Assembly (NCBI GenBank): GCA_937146645.1
Contig: CAKZRQ010000030.1
Location: 62,001 to 126,000, forward strand
Reading direction: 5' to 3'
DNA: 64,000 nt
Origin: an uncultured Cyclobacteriaceae bacterium
Lineage (GTDB): Bacteria > Bacteroidota > Bacteroidia > Cytophagales > Cyclobacteriaceae
In this document: positions 43,936 through 52,100 of the stretch, one piece after another
How positions within the stretch are numbered: position 1 is the stretch's first letter
Layout of the letters: each line of letters opens with the position of its first letter
Translations under genes and position numbers: made by a program
Notes under the pieces: generated by a model
The model's input: only the letters and a program-made list of their open reading frames with translations
Told to the model about the DNA's origin: nothing
Databases searched by the model: none

Positions 43936-45221
43936 GATTTTTCAGCTAAAATTTTCTCGTAGGTGCCCACTAGCTTCTCAGCTACATGTTCCCACTTTAA
44001 TCGTTTTAATTCTTGACTTCCCAGCTCCTTAAACATCTCAGAAATACTCTTATAATGAAGGAGTCCAAAAATAGCGTCTGCCATAGCATCGATATCCCAG
44101 AAATCAATCTTGATGGCGTTAACCAAAACTTCGGCAACCCCTGACTGCTTGGATATGATGGAAGGTGTATTATGTCTTACTGCTTCTAGGGGTGAAATTC
44201 CGAATGGTTCAGAAACAGACGGCATCACATATACATCAGAAATCGCATACATATGATCCACGTCATCCCCCTTAAGGAATCCAGTGAAATGGAATTTTGA
44301 TGCGATATTTAATTCAGCAACTCTATCTACCATTCGGTTTAAAAGATCACCAGACCCTGCCATCACAAACCTTACATTTGGATCACGATCAATCACTTTT
44401 TTCGCGGCTTCCACGAAATACTCAGGGCCCTTCTGGAAGGTAATTCTACCCAGGAAGGTCACGATCTTCTCAGGGACTTTCTTCTGGTATTTGGCTTTGA
44501 TGATACTCGCATCCAGCACAGCATTGTGAAGTACGCTGACTTTCTCTTCCGGAATTCCATATTTCTTGACAATGGTATTTTTGGTCAAATAGCTTACCGC
44601 CAAGACATGGTCTGCCGCTTCCATTCCTGCCTTCTCAATTTCGAAAACAGGAGGATTTACACTTTCTCCGGATCGGTCATACTCGGTGGCATGAACATGG
44701 GCAACTAATGGTTTGCCAGAAATCTCTTTCGCAGCAATGCCGGCAGGAAAAGAAAGCCAGTCATGCGCATGAATAATTTCATAGTCGTCACGATCCCTCG
44801 CTATTTGCGCAGCGGTTAAAGCATATCGAGAAACCTCTTCCATAAGGTTTTTGCCATATTTTCCACTGAATGCATATTTAGAAGTAAAGATACTTTCGTC
44901 CAAATCCACTCTATCGTGAATGGCATAGTCGGTAAATTTCTGATACTCCTCAGGGCCTAAATACGGCACCAAGAAACTACTGACTTCAAGGTAGGTGAGG
45001 TTCTTCCAGATCGACTTGAACTTTTTCTCCCTATAGTCCAATGTCACATCACTGGCATTGACAAAGTCAGCCAAGGGTTCTTCATCACCCCATAGCTTTG
45101 GCACCACAAAAATGATATCCTGATTATGATGATCCAGCCCTTTCACCAGACCATAACACGCGGTGCCTAAACCTCCAGAAATATGCGGTGGAAATTCCCA
45201 CCCAAACATTAATACCCTCAT
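43932..45221 (-). CDS. Glycosyltransferase family 4, glycogen-synthase-like
   Basis: 429 residues. Begins MRVLMFGWEFPPHISGGLGTAC (GT-B fold Gly-rich loop). The C-terminal domain has TFLGRITFQKGPEYFVEAAKK and VMPSVSEPFGISPLEAVRHN (nucleotide-sugar binding, EX7E-like). It probably elongates alpha-1,4-glucan from UDP- or ADP-glucose. The assignment rests on its operon partners, a debranching enzyme and a GH57 enzyme. Spacing is five bases to the gene before and an overlap to the next. Confidence 0.88.
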   Translation of the reverse strand: MRVLMFGWEFPPHISGGLGTACYGLVKGLDHHNQDIIFVVPKLWGDEEPLADFVNASDVTLDYREKKFKSIWKNLTYLEVSSFLVPYLGPEEYQKFTDYAIHDRVDLDESIFTSKYAFSGKYGKNLMEEVSRYALTAAQIARDRDDYEIIHAHDWLSFPAGIAAKEISGKPLVAHVHATEYDRSGESVNPPVFEIEKAGMEAADHVLAVSYLTKNTIVKKYGIPEEKVSVLHNAVLDASIIKAKYQKKVPEKIVTFLGRITFQKGPEYFVEAAKKVIDRDPNVRFVMAGSGDLLNRMVDRVAELNIASKFHFTGFLKGDDVDHMYAISDVYVMPSVSEPFGISPLEAVRHNTPSIISKQSGVAEVLVNAIKIDFWDIDAMADAIFGLLHYKSISEMFKELGSQELKRLKWEHVAEKLVGTYEKILAEKS

Positions 45222-45226
45222 AAGGC

Positions 45227-47146
45227 CTACTTATACTTTTTTACCAAATGCATCATTCTTAATAGCTCAGCAACGCTCCAAGCCTGGGAGATAGATCCTT
45301 TCGGTCTATGTGGTGGGTCTCCGTCGAAAATCTCAGCTACCGTTCCCACTCCGTACTGGGTCATCACCCCATCAAATCCAGCGATAATTTTTTCTATAGA
45401 ATTAAGACCTGACTTTCCGTGTAATTTCAAATAGCCATCCACAAAGTGCCCTAGGGGCCAAACCCACACGGTTCCATTGTGATAAGCATTGTCTCTACTG
45501 ATCTGATCACCGAAATAATATCCTTTGTAACCATGATCGTCTGGAGAAAGAGAACGAAGACCTCGAGTAGTCAGAAGCTTGGATTTGACTATCTCAAGAA
45601 CCTTATCCTTTTTCTCTTCATCGAGCATGGAGTAGGGTAGAGAGGTGGCGAAAACCATGTTTGGTCGTACTGACCAATCCTTTTCTTCTCCATCCACTAC
45701 GTCGGCTAGATACCCGTCTTCCTCAGACCAGAATTCCTGAAGGAAGCTTTCTTTGGCCTTTTCTGCCAAAGCCTTGACCTCTTCATCTCCGGTAAGCGCA
45801 TGATAGAAGCACAAGGCATTGTACCAAAGAGCTTGAATTTCTACTGGGCAACCAATTCTTGGATTTACTGGACCGTCGGGAGTCACAGCGTCCATCCAGG
45901 TGAGGGCTACGCCTTCCTGACCTCCCCAAATTAGGCCAGTATCAAGCATGTGAATATTGAAATCAGTTCCGGCTTTGTAGCCATCGATGATTCCCTTCAT
46001 TTTTTCAGTGTACCGTGACTTAATCGTGTCGCTATCTCCGGTAAATTCGATGTACTGTTGGAGACTCCAGAAGTACCAAAGCGGTGCATCAATGGAATTC
46101 ATATTTGTCATCACACCGCTTCCTACATTTGGGAAAATGGCTCCCTGAAGATCTCTGGACATGGTGTCCATGATATCTAGGAACACATCATTGTCTCCAT
46201 TGGTCAAGGTAAGACCAGGAGCTGCGACAAATGTGTCTCTTCCCCACCAGCCGAACCAAGGATAACCGGCAATGATTCTTGTTCCTCCATCTCTACTTCT
46301 CAAGAATTGAGCAGCAGAATTTTTCAGACAGTTTTCAAAGTTATTTCTTGGAGTCCTTCTGGCGATTTCTTTTTCAAAAGCTCGCTGGCGAGTTTTAGGA
46401 TCAGCTTCGGTCAGTCCTGCTGAGAATATGACAGATTCTCCCTTTTTGATGGCGAATTCAAAGTACCCAGGAACAAATAAATCTTCCTGGTAATCATAGC
46501 CTCGTTCTCTCTCCTGAATGTATTCTACATTATTGTACCATTCAGGTTTAGAGACGAATTCGCTTTTCTTTGAAGTTTGAAGGAAAAGTGGGTCATAGAC
46601 ATCGTAGAGTCTGAATTTTGCCCCGTTTTCAACTTCCTCAAAATCTTTATTTATATCACCGTTTTCTTTCGATAAGGCATGGAAAGACCTGAACGCAAGA
46701 AATGGAGATATCCTCAGTTTAGTCGGGGAGTGAGCATCGATGAGGGTATACTTGATCATCACTCGATCCCGATTAGTGTCTAGAATTATTTCTTTCTGGA
46801 GAACCACACCACCCACTCTGTAAGTCAATCGTGGGATCGGTTCTGAGTCAAAATCCTTTAGATATTTATGTCCTCTGGGAGAATAATTACCTGGGTATTT
46901 GTTGATTCCTAGGTTAAAGCTTGCTCCATGCTGTATTACTGTCTCGTGAACTGTAGAAAGAAATACGTGATTCTGGGTGTCAACATGAGGCTGTGGTACC
47001 ACTAGAAGACCATGATATTTCCTTGTGTTACAGCCAATTATGGTAGTACTAGTATACGTGCCGGATCGATTGGTACGGATGATTTCCCTATCGAGTGAGT
47101 AGTTTAGATTGATTAACTGGGTTTTGTCAAAATGTATGAAGCTCAT
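45227..47146 (-). CDS. Glycogen debranching enzyme (amylo-alpha-1,6-glucosidase, GH133)
   Basis: 639 residues. The N-terminal half is a beta domain (RSGTYTSTTIIGCNTRKYHGLL). The (alpha/alpha)6 barrel bears GYPWFGWWGRDTFVAAPGLTL and GLIWGGQEGVALTWMDAV (general acid/base area), ending with DNAYHNGTVWVWPLGHFVDG. It removes alpha-1,6 branches in glycogen. It is the first gene of the three-gene operon. The -7 element upstream is CAAAAATA on the plus strand (47169-47176). No export signal. Confidence 0.93.
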   Translation of the reverse strand: MSFIHFDKTQLINLNYSLDREIIRTNRSGTYTSTTIIGCNTRKYHGLLVVPQPHVDTQNHVFLSTVHETVIQHGASFNLGINKYPGNYSPRGHKYLKDFDSEPIPRLTYRVGGVVLQKEIILDTNRDRVMIKYTLIDAHSPTKLRISPFLAFRSFHALSKENGDINKDFEEVENGAKFRLYDVYDPLFLQTSKKSEFVSKPEWYNNVEYIQERERGYDYQEDLFVPGYFEFAIKKGESVIFSAGLTEADPKTRQRAFEKEIARRTPRNNFENCLKNSAAQFLRSRDGGTRIIAGYPWFGWWGRDTFVAAPGLTLTNGDNDVFLDIMDTMSRDLQGAIFPNVGSGVMTNMNSIDAPLWYFWSLQQYIEFTGDSDTIKSRYTEKMKGIIDGYKAGTDFNIHMLDTGLIWGGQEGVALTWMDAVTPDGPVNPRIGCPVEIQALWYNALCFYHALTGDEEVKALAEKAKESFLQEFWSEEDGYLADVVDGEEKDWSVRPNMVFATSLPYSMLDEEKKDKVLEIVKSKLLTTRGLRSLSPDDHGYKGYYFGDQISRDNAYHNGTVWVWPLGHFVDGYLKLHGKSGLNSIEKIIAGFDGVMTQYGVGTVAEIFDGDPPHRPKGSISQAWSVAELLRMMHLVKKYK

Positions 47147-47168
47147 CGAGAAAAATACTTAAAGAGCT

Positions 47169-47176
47169 CAAAAATA
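47169..47176 (-). promoter_or_regulatory. Promoter -7 element for alpha-glucan operon
   Basis: Minus strand TATTTTTG, exact TAnnTTTG, 22 bases before the debranching enzyme ATG. The terminator at 47210-47233 just upstream shows that transcription must restart here. The -33 partner is poorly spaced (26 or 12 bases). Confidence 0.45.
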
Positions 47177-47200
47177 GAGGTTTGATTCCAATAAAAAAAA

Positions 47201-47233
47201 GACAAAAAAAAAGGTCATGAATTCATGACCTTT
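47201..47233 (-). terminator. Strong terminator after small ORF/sRNA
   Basis: A 24-base perfect palindrome (47210-47233, core GGTCATGAATTCATGACC) with nine or more T on the minus strand (47201-47212). It lies 12 bases after the stop of the small minus-strand frame. Confidence 0.88.
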
Positions 47234-47244
47234 GAGAAATGTGT

Positions 47245-47385
47245 TTAGTTATGAACAACCTCTTTTTGTATCTCCTCAAAATTTCTGAATGACTCCTCAA
47301 ATTTTGATTGGTAGTTCTTAACCATTCGAATGTTTACAGGTATCACCCTTGGAAACTTGGGCGATGGTTTAAACAAAAGGAACAT
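47245..47385 (-). CDS. Small ORF, 46 codons, or sRNA ending at terminator
   Basis: A minus-strand frame (ATG at 47385, stop at 47247-47245) starts MFLLFKPSPKFPRVIP and ends with an acidic, helix-prone stretch, KFEESFRNFEEIQKEVV. A shorter 26-residue form could start at ATG 47325 (MVKNYQSKFEESF). It ends 12 bases before a strong terminator and lies 68 bases downstream of the tRNA-His terminator, so a separate short transcript seems to exist here. No exact -7 element, only TAAGGTTTG (three-base core) near 47411-47419. It resembles nothing I know. A non-coding RNA is the alternative. Confidence 0.4.
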   Translation of the reverse strand: MFLLFKPSPKFPRVIPVNIRMVKNYQSKFEESFRNFEEIQKEVVHN

Positions 47386-47452
47386 AACATATTGGTTTAG
47401 TTTGATCCATATTAAACAAACCTTATGCCAACATAAAGCCTGTGTTAAAGCT

Positions 47453-47478
47453 AAAACCCCTCAAAATGAGGGGTTTTT
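47453..47478 (-). terminator. Rho-independent terminator of tRNA-His
   Basis: Arms AAAACCCCTC and TGAGGGGTTTT around AAA(A). On the minus strand the second arm is followed by T-rich sequence. It directly follows the tRNA 3' end. Confidence 0.85.
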
Positions 47479-47479
47479 G

Positions 47480-47554
47480 GGTGAAAGACCGGGTTCGAAC
47501 CGGCGACCTCCGGTGCCACAAACCGGCGCTCTAACCAGCTGAGCTACAATCACC
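47480..47554 (-). tRNA. tRNA-His (anticodon GTG)
   Basis: The minus strand folds as a tRNA with anticodon stem CCGGT/ACCGG and loop TTGTGGC (anticodon GTG, His). D-stem GCTC/GAGC, T-arm GCCGG-TTCGAAC-CCGGT. The extra 5' G (position -1) faces discriminator C, the histidine identity pair. The acceptor (GTGATTG with CTTTCAC) shows two T-T mismatches. CCA is not encoded. Confidence 0.95.
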
Positions 47555-47630
47555 ATTTCACTTGTTTGACTAAATGTCTCCCAAATGGAGGGCAAAATTA
47601 AACAGAAAGTCTTTTGACTCCAAACAAGGG

Positions 47631-48974
47631 TTAGGATTTTCTCGAAAAAGTGATCCTCTCGCCCTTTTTACTCTCATCAAATTGACCATTATCAAAAGCC
47701 AAATGGCCTGAAACGATGGTATGCGTCACTTTCGATTTGAATTCATGTCCTTCAAAAGGCGACCATCCGCACTTCGCTAAAATATTATCCTTGCTCACTG
47801 TCCACGGGTCATTCAGATCGACCAGCACCAAATCCGCAAAGTAGCCTTCTCTTATAAATCCTCTTTCTTTTATTTCGAAAAGGATAGCCACATTATGACA
47901 CATTTTCTGAGCGATCTTCTCCAGACTGATTTTTCCTTTATGATAGAAATCGAGCATTGCCACGAGACTATGTTGATTTAATGGGCCACCGGAAGGAGCT
48001 TTGGTGTAAACCTGACCTTTTTCTTCTAAAGTGTGAGGGGCATGGTCTGTCGCTACCACATCAATACGGTCATCTAGCATAGCCTGGAATATTTGTTCCC
48101 GATCGCTTGCTGTTTTGACTGCTGGATTCCATTTAATAAGTGTGCCCTTTTTATCGTAATCCTCCTCGGAAAACCACATGTGGTGTATACAGGCTTCAGA
48201 AGTAATTCTCTTCTCCTCAAGTGGAATACTATTATCGAATAGCTCTAGTTCTTTCGCAGTACTAATGTGAAGAATATGAAGCTTAGTCCCGTATTTTTTA
48301 GCCATAGCAACCGCTCTACTGGAAGCATCATAGCAAGCCTCTTCGGACCTGATCTTGGGGTGAAACTTGATTGGAATATCGTCACCATACACATCTTTGA
48401 AAGATTGAAGATTTGCTTTAATTATCTCATCATTTTCGCTGTGGGTTGCGATAAGCATTTTGCACTTTTCGAAAATACCTTCTAAAGCCTTTTGATCGTC
48501 CACCAGCATATTTCCGGTAGAACTTCCCTGAAACACTTTGACTCCACAGACATTCTCAGGGTCTACCTTTAGAATTTCGTCCAGGTTATCATTGGTTGCG
48601 CCGAAGAAGAAAGAGTAGTTAGCGAGTGAAACTTCCTTTGCGCGAGCATATTTTTCTTCAAGCAAGGGAATAGTTACCGCCTGTGGAACTGTATTCGGCA
48701 TTTCCATGTAAGTGGTGGTTCCACCCGCTACACCAGATTTAGCCTCCGTGTAAATCTCTCCTTTATGAGTTAAGCCGGGCTCTCTGAAATGAACCTGATC
48801 ATCGATGACTCCTGGAAAAAGATGTTTGCCATTGCCATCGATTTGAATATCAGCACTGTGAGAGCTAAGGTCATCTCCGATTTTAGCTATTCGACCATTT
48901 TCCACCAGAATATCCTGCTGATTAATACTCCCCTCATTAACTATATTTGCACCCGTAATCAGAATACTTTTCAT
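47631..48974 (-). CDS. pyrC: Dihydroorotase
   Basis: 447 residues, type I-like. Motifs: GKHLFPGVIDDQVHFREPGLTHKGE (the usual first HxH reads QVH), the lysine region GVKVFQGSSTGNML, ATHSENDE, LHILHISTAKEL and VVATDHAPHT. It closes carbamoyl-aspartate to dihydroorotate in pyrimidine synthesis. The replaced first His lies in a metal ligand position. All other ligands are present. The start is divergent from the DEAD-box gene across 48 bases. Confidence 0.93.
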   Translation of the reverse strand: MKSILITGANIVNEGSINQQDILVENGRIAKIGDDLSSHSADIQIDGNGKHLFPGVIDDQVHFREPGLTHKGEIYTEAKSGVAGGTTTYMEMPNTVPQAVTIPLLEEKYARAKEVSLANYSFFFGATNDNLDEILKVDPENVCGVKVFQGSSTGNMLVDDQKALEGIFEKCKMLIATHSENDEIIKANLQSFKDVYGDDIPIKFHPKIRSEEACYDASSRAVAMAKKYGTKLHILHISTAKELELFDNSIPLEEKRITSEACIHHMWFSEEDYDKKGTLIKWNPAVKTASDREQIFQAMLDDRIDVVATDHAPHTLEEKGQVYTKAPSGGPLNQHSLVAMLDFYHKGKISLEKIAQKMCHNVAILFEIKERGFIREGYFADLVLVDLNDPWTVSKDNILAKCGWSPFEGHEFKSKVTHTIVSGHLAFDNGQFDESKKGERITFSRKS

Positions 48975-49022
48975 TGTTCTTCGCTAGTTCTTTTGAAAAT
49001 ATTTACCCTAAATTAAGTAATC

Positions 49023-50381
49023 ATGAGCAATGAATCCTTGGGTTTTGAGACATTTAAATTGAATCGGCAGCTGCTAAATGCTGTCAAGGATGCAGGCTAT
49101 AAAACCCCAACGGCCATTCAGGAAAAATCCATTCCTCTGGCGCTTTCTGGACATGATGTTTTAGGGATTGCGCAAACTGGTACGGGGAAAACCGCAGCCT
49201 ATATTTTACCGCTTTTGATGAAGGTGAAGTACGCTCAGGGAATGCATGCAAGAGCTTTGGTGCTCGCACCCACCAGGGAACTCGTGATGCAGATAGAGGA
49301 GGTGGCCAGGCAGCTCTCAGAATACACTGATTTACGAATTGTTTGTTTGTATGGGGGCCTCGGCCCAAAGACTCAAATAGAACAAATTGAAGCCGGTGTG
49401 GACATCCTTATTTCAACTACCGGGCGATTTCTTGATCTCTATCGAAAGGGAAATATTTTTACCCGGCATATTAAAACTATGATTCTGGATGAGGCAGATA
49501 AAATGATGGATATGGGCTTCATGCCGCAGATCAGGAATATTCTCGAAATCATACCAGTTAAAAGACAAAACCTGCTCTTCTCGGCTACATTCAGCTCACG
49601 AGTGGAGGGATTGGCCGCTGAGTTCTTAGAGTTTCCAGAGCGTGTGGAAGTTACTCCTTCGGCTACCACGGCTGAGACGATTGATCAGGTTAAATATCAA
49701 GTACCTAATTTCAGGACGAAACTGAACCTTTTAGCTTACTGGCTTGGAAAGGAAGAGGTATCAAAAGCCATAGTATTTACCAGAAGTCGAAAGAATGCGG
49801 AAGAGGTATTTCACTTTGTGGATAACCGAAAGCTTGGCCACACTCGAGTTATCCATGCCAATAAAGGCCAGAATACCAGAATCCATTCCATGGAGCTTTT
49901 TAAGGAAGGAGAGGTGGATTTTTTGATTGCGACGGATGTGGCGGCCAGAGGTCTTGATGTTTCTCAGGTTTCCCATGTGGTTAATTTTGATGTGCCGCTC
50001 ATTTATGAAGATTATGTCCATAGGATTGGGCGAACAGGAAGAGCGGAGAATGAGGGAAAGGCCATCACTTTTATCAATCCGGCTGAGCAATGGCACTTTG
50101 AAAGGATTGAGGACTTAATTCGAATGAAGGTGGAGGAAGATCCGATTCCTGATGAAATTCAAATTACTGAAACGCCTTTTGCTGAAAAGCAGATTTATGC
50201 CAGGGAGATGGATAAGCGAAAGCAAAAAGCAGATCCGGATTATCAGGGAGCTTTTCATGAGAAAAAGGAGAAACCCAAAAAGAATATTGGCAAGGGAGAA
50301 AAAACCAAAGCCCGGAAGCATAGGGCTAAAAAGAATCGTAATCAGCTAAAGACTAAGAATAAAAAGAATAAGGGGAATTAA
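49023..50381 (+). CDS. DEAD-box RNA helicase (RhlE-like)
   Basis: 452 residues. Q motif GYKTPTAIQEKSIPLA, motif I AQTGTGKTAAYIL, motif II LDEADKMMDMGF, motif III LLFSATFS, motif VI HRIGRTGRAENEGKA. The C-terminal 60 residues or so are very basic (KKEKPKKNIGKGEKTKARKH), likely RNA-binding. It would remodel rRNA or mRNA in ribosome assembly or decay. A bidirectional terminator follows. Confidence 0.95.
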   Translation: MSNESLGFETFKLNRQLLNAVKDAGYKTPTAIQEKSIPLALSGHDVLGIAQTGTGKTAAYILPLLMKVKYAQGMHARALVLAPTRELVMQIEEVARQLSEYTDLRIVCLYGGLGPKTQIEQIEAGVDILISTTGRFLDLYRKGNIFTRHIKTMILDEADKMMDMGFMPQIRNILEIIPVKRQNLLFSATFSSRVEGLAAEFLEFPERVEVTPSATTAETIDQVKYQVPNFRTKLNLLAYWLGKEEVSKAIVFTRSRKNAEEVFHFVDNRKLGHTRVIHANKGQNTRIHSMELFKEGEVDFLIATDVAARGLDVSQVSHVVNFDVPLIYEDYVHRIGRTGRAENEGKAITFINPAEQWHFERIEDLIRMKVEEDPIPDEIQITETPFAEKQIYAREMDKRKQKADPDYQGAFHEKKEKPKKNIGKGEKTKARKHRAKKNRNQLKTKNKKNKGN

Positions 50382-50382
50382 A

Positions 50383-50409
50383 AAAAGCCTCGAATTATTC
50401 GAGGCTTTT
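50383..50409. terminator. Bidirectional terminator between helicase and M28 peptidase genes
   Basis: Arms AAAAGCCTCGAA (50383-50394) and TTCGAGGCTTTT (50398-50409) around TTA. T-runs in both directions. Confidence 0.9.
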
Positions 50410-50412
50410 CAT

Positions 50413-51909
50413 TTATCTGGCGGTTCTGGTATTTGTACCGTCCACTCTTGTTCGGTTTTCTCTATTGGCCAGATCCCAACTGGTATGGAATATGAGTCTG
50501 GCTCGCTTGGTCATCAGCGGGAATTCAATCTTATCGACTGTGTCAGACACCTGATGGTAGTCGTCATGGACACCATTGAAGAAGAATATAACCGGGATGT
50601 TGAATTTAGCGAAGTTGTAATGATCAGAGCGGTAATAAAATCTGTTTGGATCATCTTCGGCATCATAGCGATAATCCAAGATTAGATCAGTGTAGGTGAT
50701 ATTATTGTATTCATTGATTTTTTTCAAATCTGTGGAAAGCATCTCTGATCCAATTACGTAAACGTAATCCTTATTTTCCGCTTCTTGATATTCATAATCA
50801 ATCCTGCCTACCATATCAATGTTGATATTGTTTACCGTGTTGGCAATTGGAAAAATTGGATTGTCACCATAATATTCTGATCCCAAAAGCCCTTTTTCTT
50901 CACCTGAAACATTTAAGAATAGGATAGATCTTCTTGGTCTGATTCCATCTTTTGCGGCCATAGCAAAAGCCTCTGCAATCTCCATGACCGAGACGGTTCC
51001 AGATCCATCATCATCAGCTCCATTAAACACTTCGCCTTGGCTGGATACACCGACATGATCATAGTGAGATGAAATTACAAGTACCTCATCTTTTTTGTCA
51101 GTACCTTCTAAAAAGGCAACCAGATTAGATGTTTGAACCACATCCTTATTTTTCACCACTTGAAATGTTGCCTTTTGAGATTCGATAGAGGTCGGATCAT
51201 TCTTAGCAGCTTCCTTCAGGGTCCCAACATCTTCTCCAAAAATCTCCGACATCTTATCAGAGCTAACCAAGAAAATTGGGCGTTGTCTGGTTTCTCTATC
51301 GAAACCTAATCTTCCCCTGCTTGCCAACCTTTTGTATCTTCCTGCCAGGCGATCAAAGTTTGCCTGGCCTTCCATGGTCACGATGACAATTCCAGCAGCA
51401 CCAGCTTCCATTACTTTGTCAACAAGGCCTTGAGTTCTTTCGCCTACTGCCCAAAGTCCAGCCAGCTTCCCTTCAACGTCCACTTTTTCCAAATTCTCAT
51501 CAGAAGCTAATCCAAGAAAAACCAGATCTGTTTTCATCTTTTTGGCCATGTCAGCATCACCCTGGAAAATGAAATCCTCATTTCTCACGAGACCAGCCTT
51601 ACCTATTTTAAGATCTACCTCCCCGTAAGAGACACTCACTAACTCGAACGGCTGCTCGAAGCTTCCATTCATTGCTCCAGTAAGCCCCAGAGATTTGTAA
51701 TGGTTGATTATGTACTCAGCAGATCTTTTCTGGCCCTCAGAACCAGTATCCCTTCCCTCCATTTCATCCGAAGCGATAATCGAAAGATGCTTCTCTAAAT
51801 CTGATGCGGTTATTGTTTCCGCATACTTTACTTGTGTCGGGTTTTGCGTGAAGCCAACAGCACTCAGTCCAAACCCTAGTAAACTCGTAAATAATAGTCT
51901 TTTAAGCAT
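50413..51909 (-). CDS. M28-family exported aminopeptidase with PA domain
   Basis: 498 residues. Signal peptide (MLKRLLFTSLLGFGLSAVGF, then TQN). The PA-like insert lies around residues 140-250. Zinc ligands: ISSHYDHVG (His), NGADDDGSGTVSVMEIAEAF (Asp), LNVSGEEKGLLGSEYYG (Glu-Glu), later Asp and SDHYNF (His). It releases N-terminal residues from peptides in the periplasm or outside the cell. Confidence 0.93.
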   Translation of the reverse strand: MLKRLLFTSLLGFGLSAVGFTQNPTQVKYAETITASDLEKHLSIIASDEMEGRDTGSEGQKRSAEYIINHYKSLGLTGAMNGSFEQPFELVSVSYGEVDLKIGKAGLVRNEDFIFQGDADMAKKMKTDLVFLGLASDENLEKVDVEGKLAGLWAVGERTQGLVDKVMEAGAAGIVIVTMEGQANFDRLAGRYKRLASRGRLGFDRETRQRPIFLVSSDKMSEIFGEDVGTLKEAAKNDPTSIESQKATFQVVKNKDVVQTSNLVAFLEGTDKKDEVLVISSHYDHVGVSSQGEVFNGADDDGSGTVSVMEIAEAFAMAAKDGIRPRRSILFLNVSGEEKGLLGSEYYGDNPIFPIANTVNNINIDMVGRIDYEYQEAENKDYVYVIGSEMLSTDLKKINEYNNITYTDLILDYRYDAEDDPNRFYYRSDHYNFAKFNIPVIFFFNGVHDDYHQVSDTVDKIEFPLMTKRARLIFHTSWDLANRENRTRVDGTNTRTAR

Positions 51910-52004
51910 ATTTTTATTTTTTCCGGCTCTAAACTAGATAAAAAAAATAGACTCCTATAAACCACTGATCAATATTGACAGTTGTCAAGGTAATTTCTTG
52001 AAAA

Positions 52005-52040
52005 TTGGGAACTAAATTAGACCCGGAAATCTTAACTTTG
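52005..52040 (+). promoter_or_regulatory. Promoter of gcvP
   Basis: TAACTTTG (52033-52040) is an exact -7 element. TTG at 52005-52007 lies 25 bases upstream, slightly far. The RNA would start about 52047, so the 5' leader begins with the hairpin of the next entry. Confidence 0.5.
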
Positions 52041-52044
52041 CAAC

Positions 52045-52067
52045 TTGAAAATCGCAAGGATTTTCAA
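52045..52067 (+). promoter_or_regulatory. 5' leader hairpin of gcvP
   Basis: Perfect nine-base arms TTGAAAATC (52045-52053) and GATTTTCAA (52059-52067) around GCAAG, 33 bases before the ATG. No T-run follows, so it is not a terminator. The remaining gap from 51910 to 52100 shows no glycine-riboswitch tandem structure. Confidence 0.55.
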
Positions 52068-52100
52068 CCCAAATAATAAATAACTTTCCTCAAGTTTCTT

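Noticed and set aside
47330-47542. Plus-strand 70-codon reading frame
   Set aside because: Runs through the tRNA-His and its terminator on the opposite strand.
51910-52100. Glycine riboswitch before gcvP
   Set aside because: Only one simple hairpin in 190 bases; no tandem aptamer-like conserved cores.
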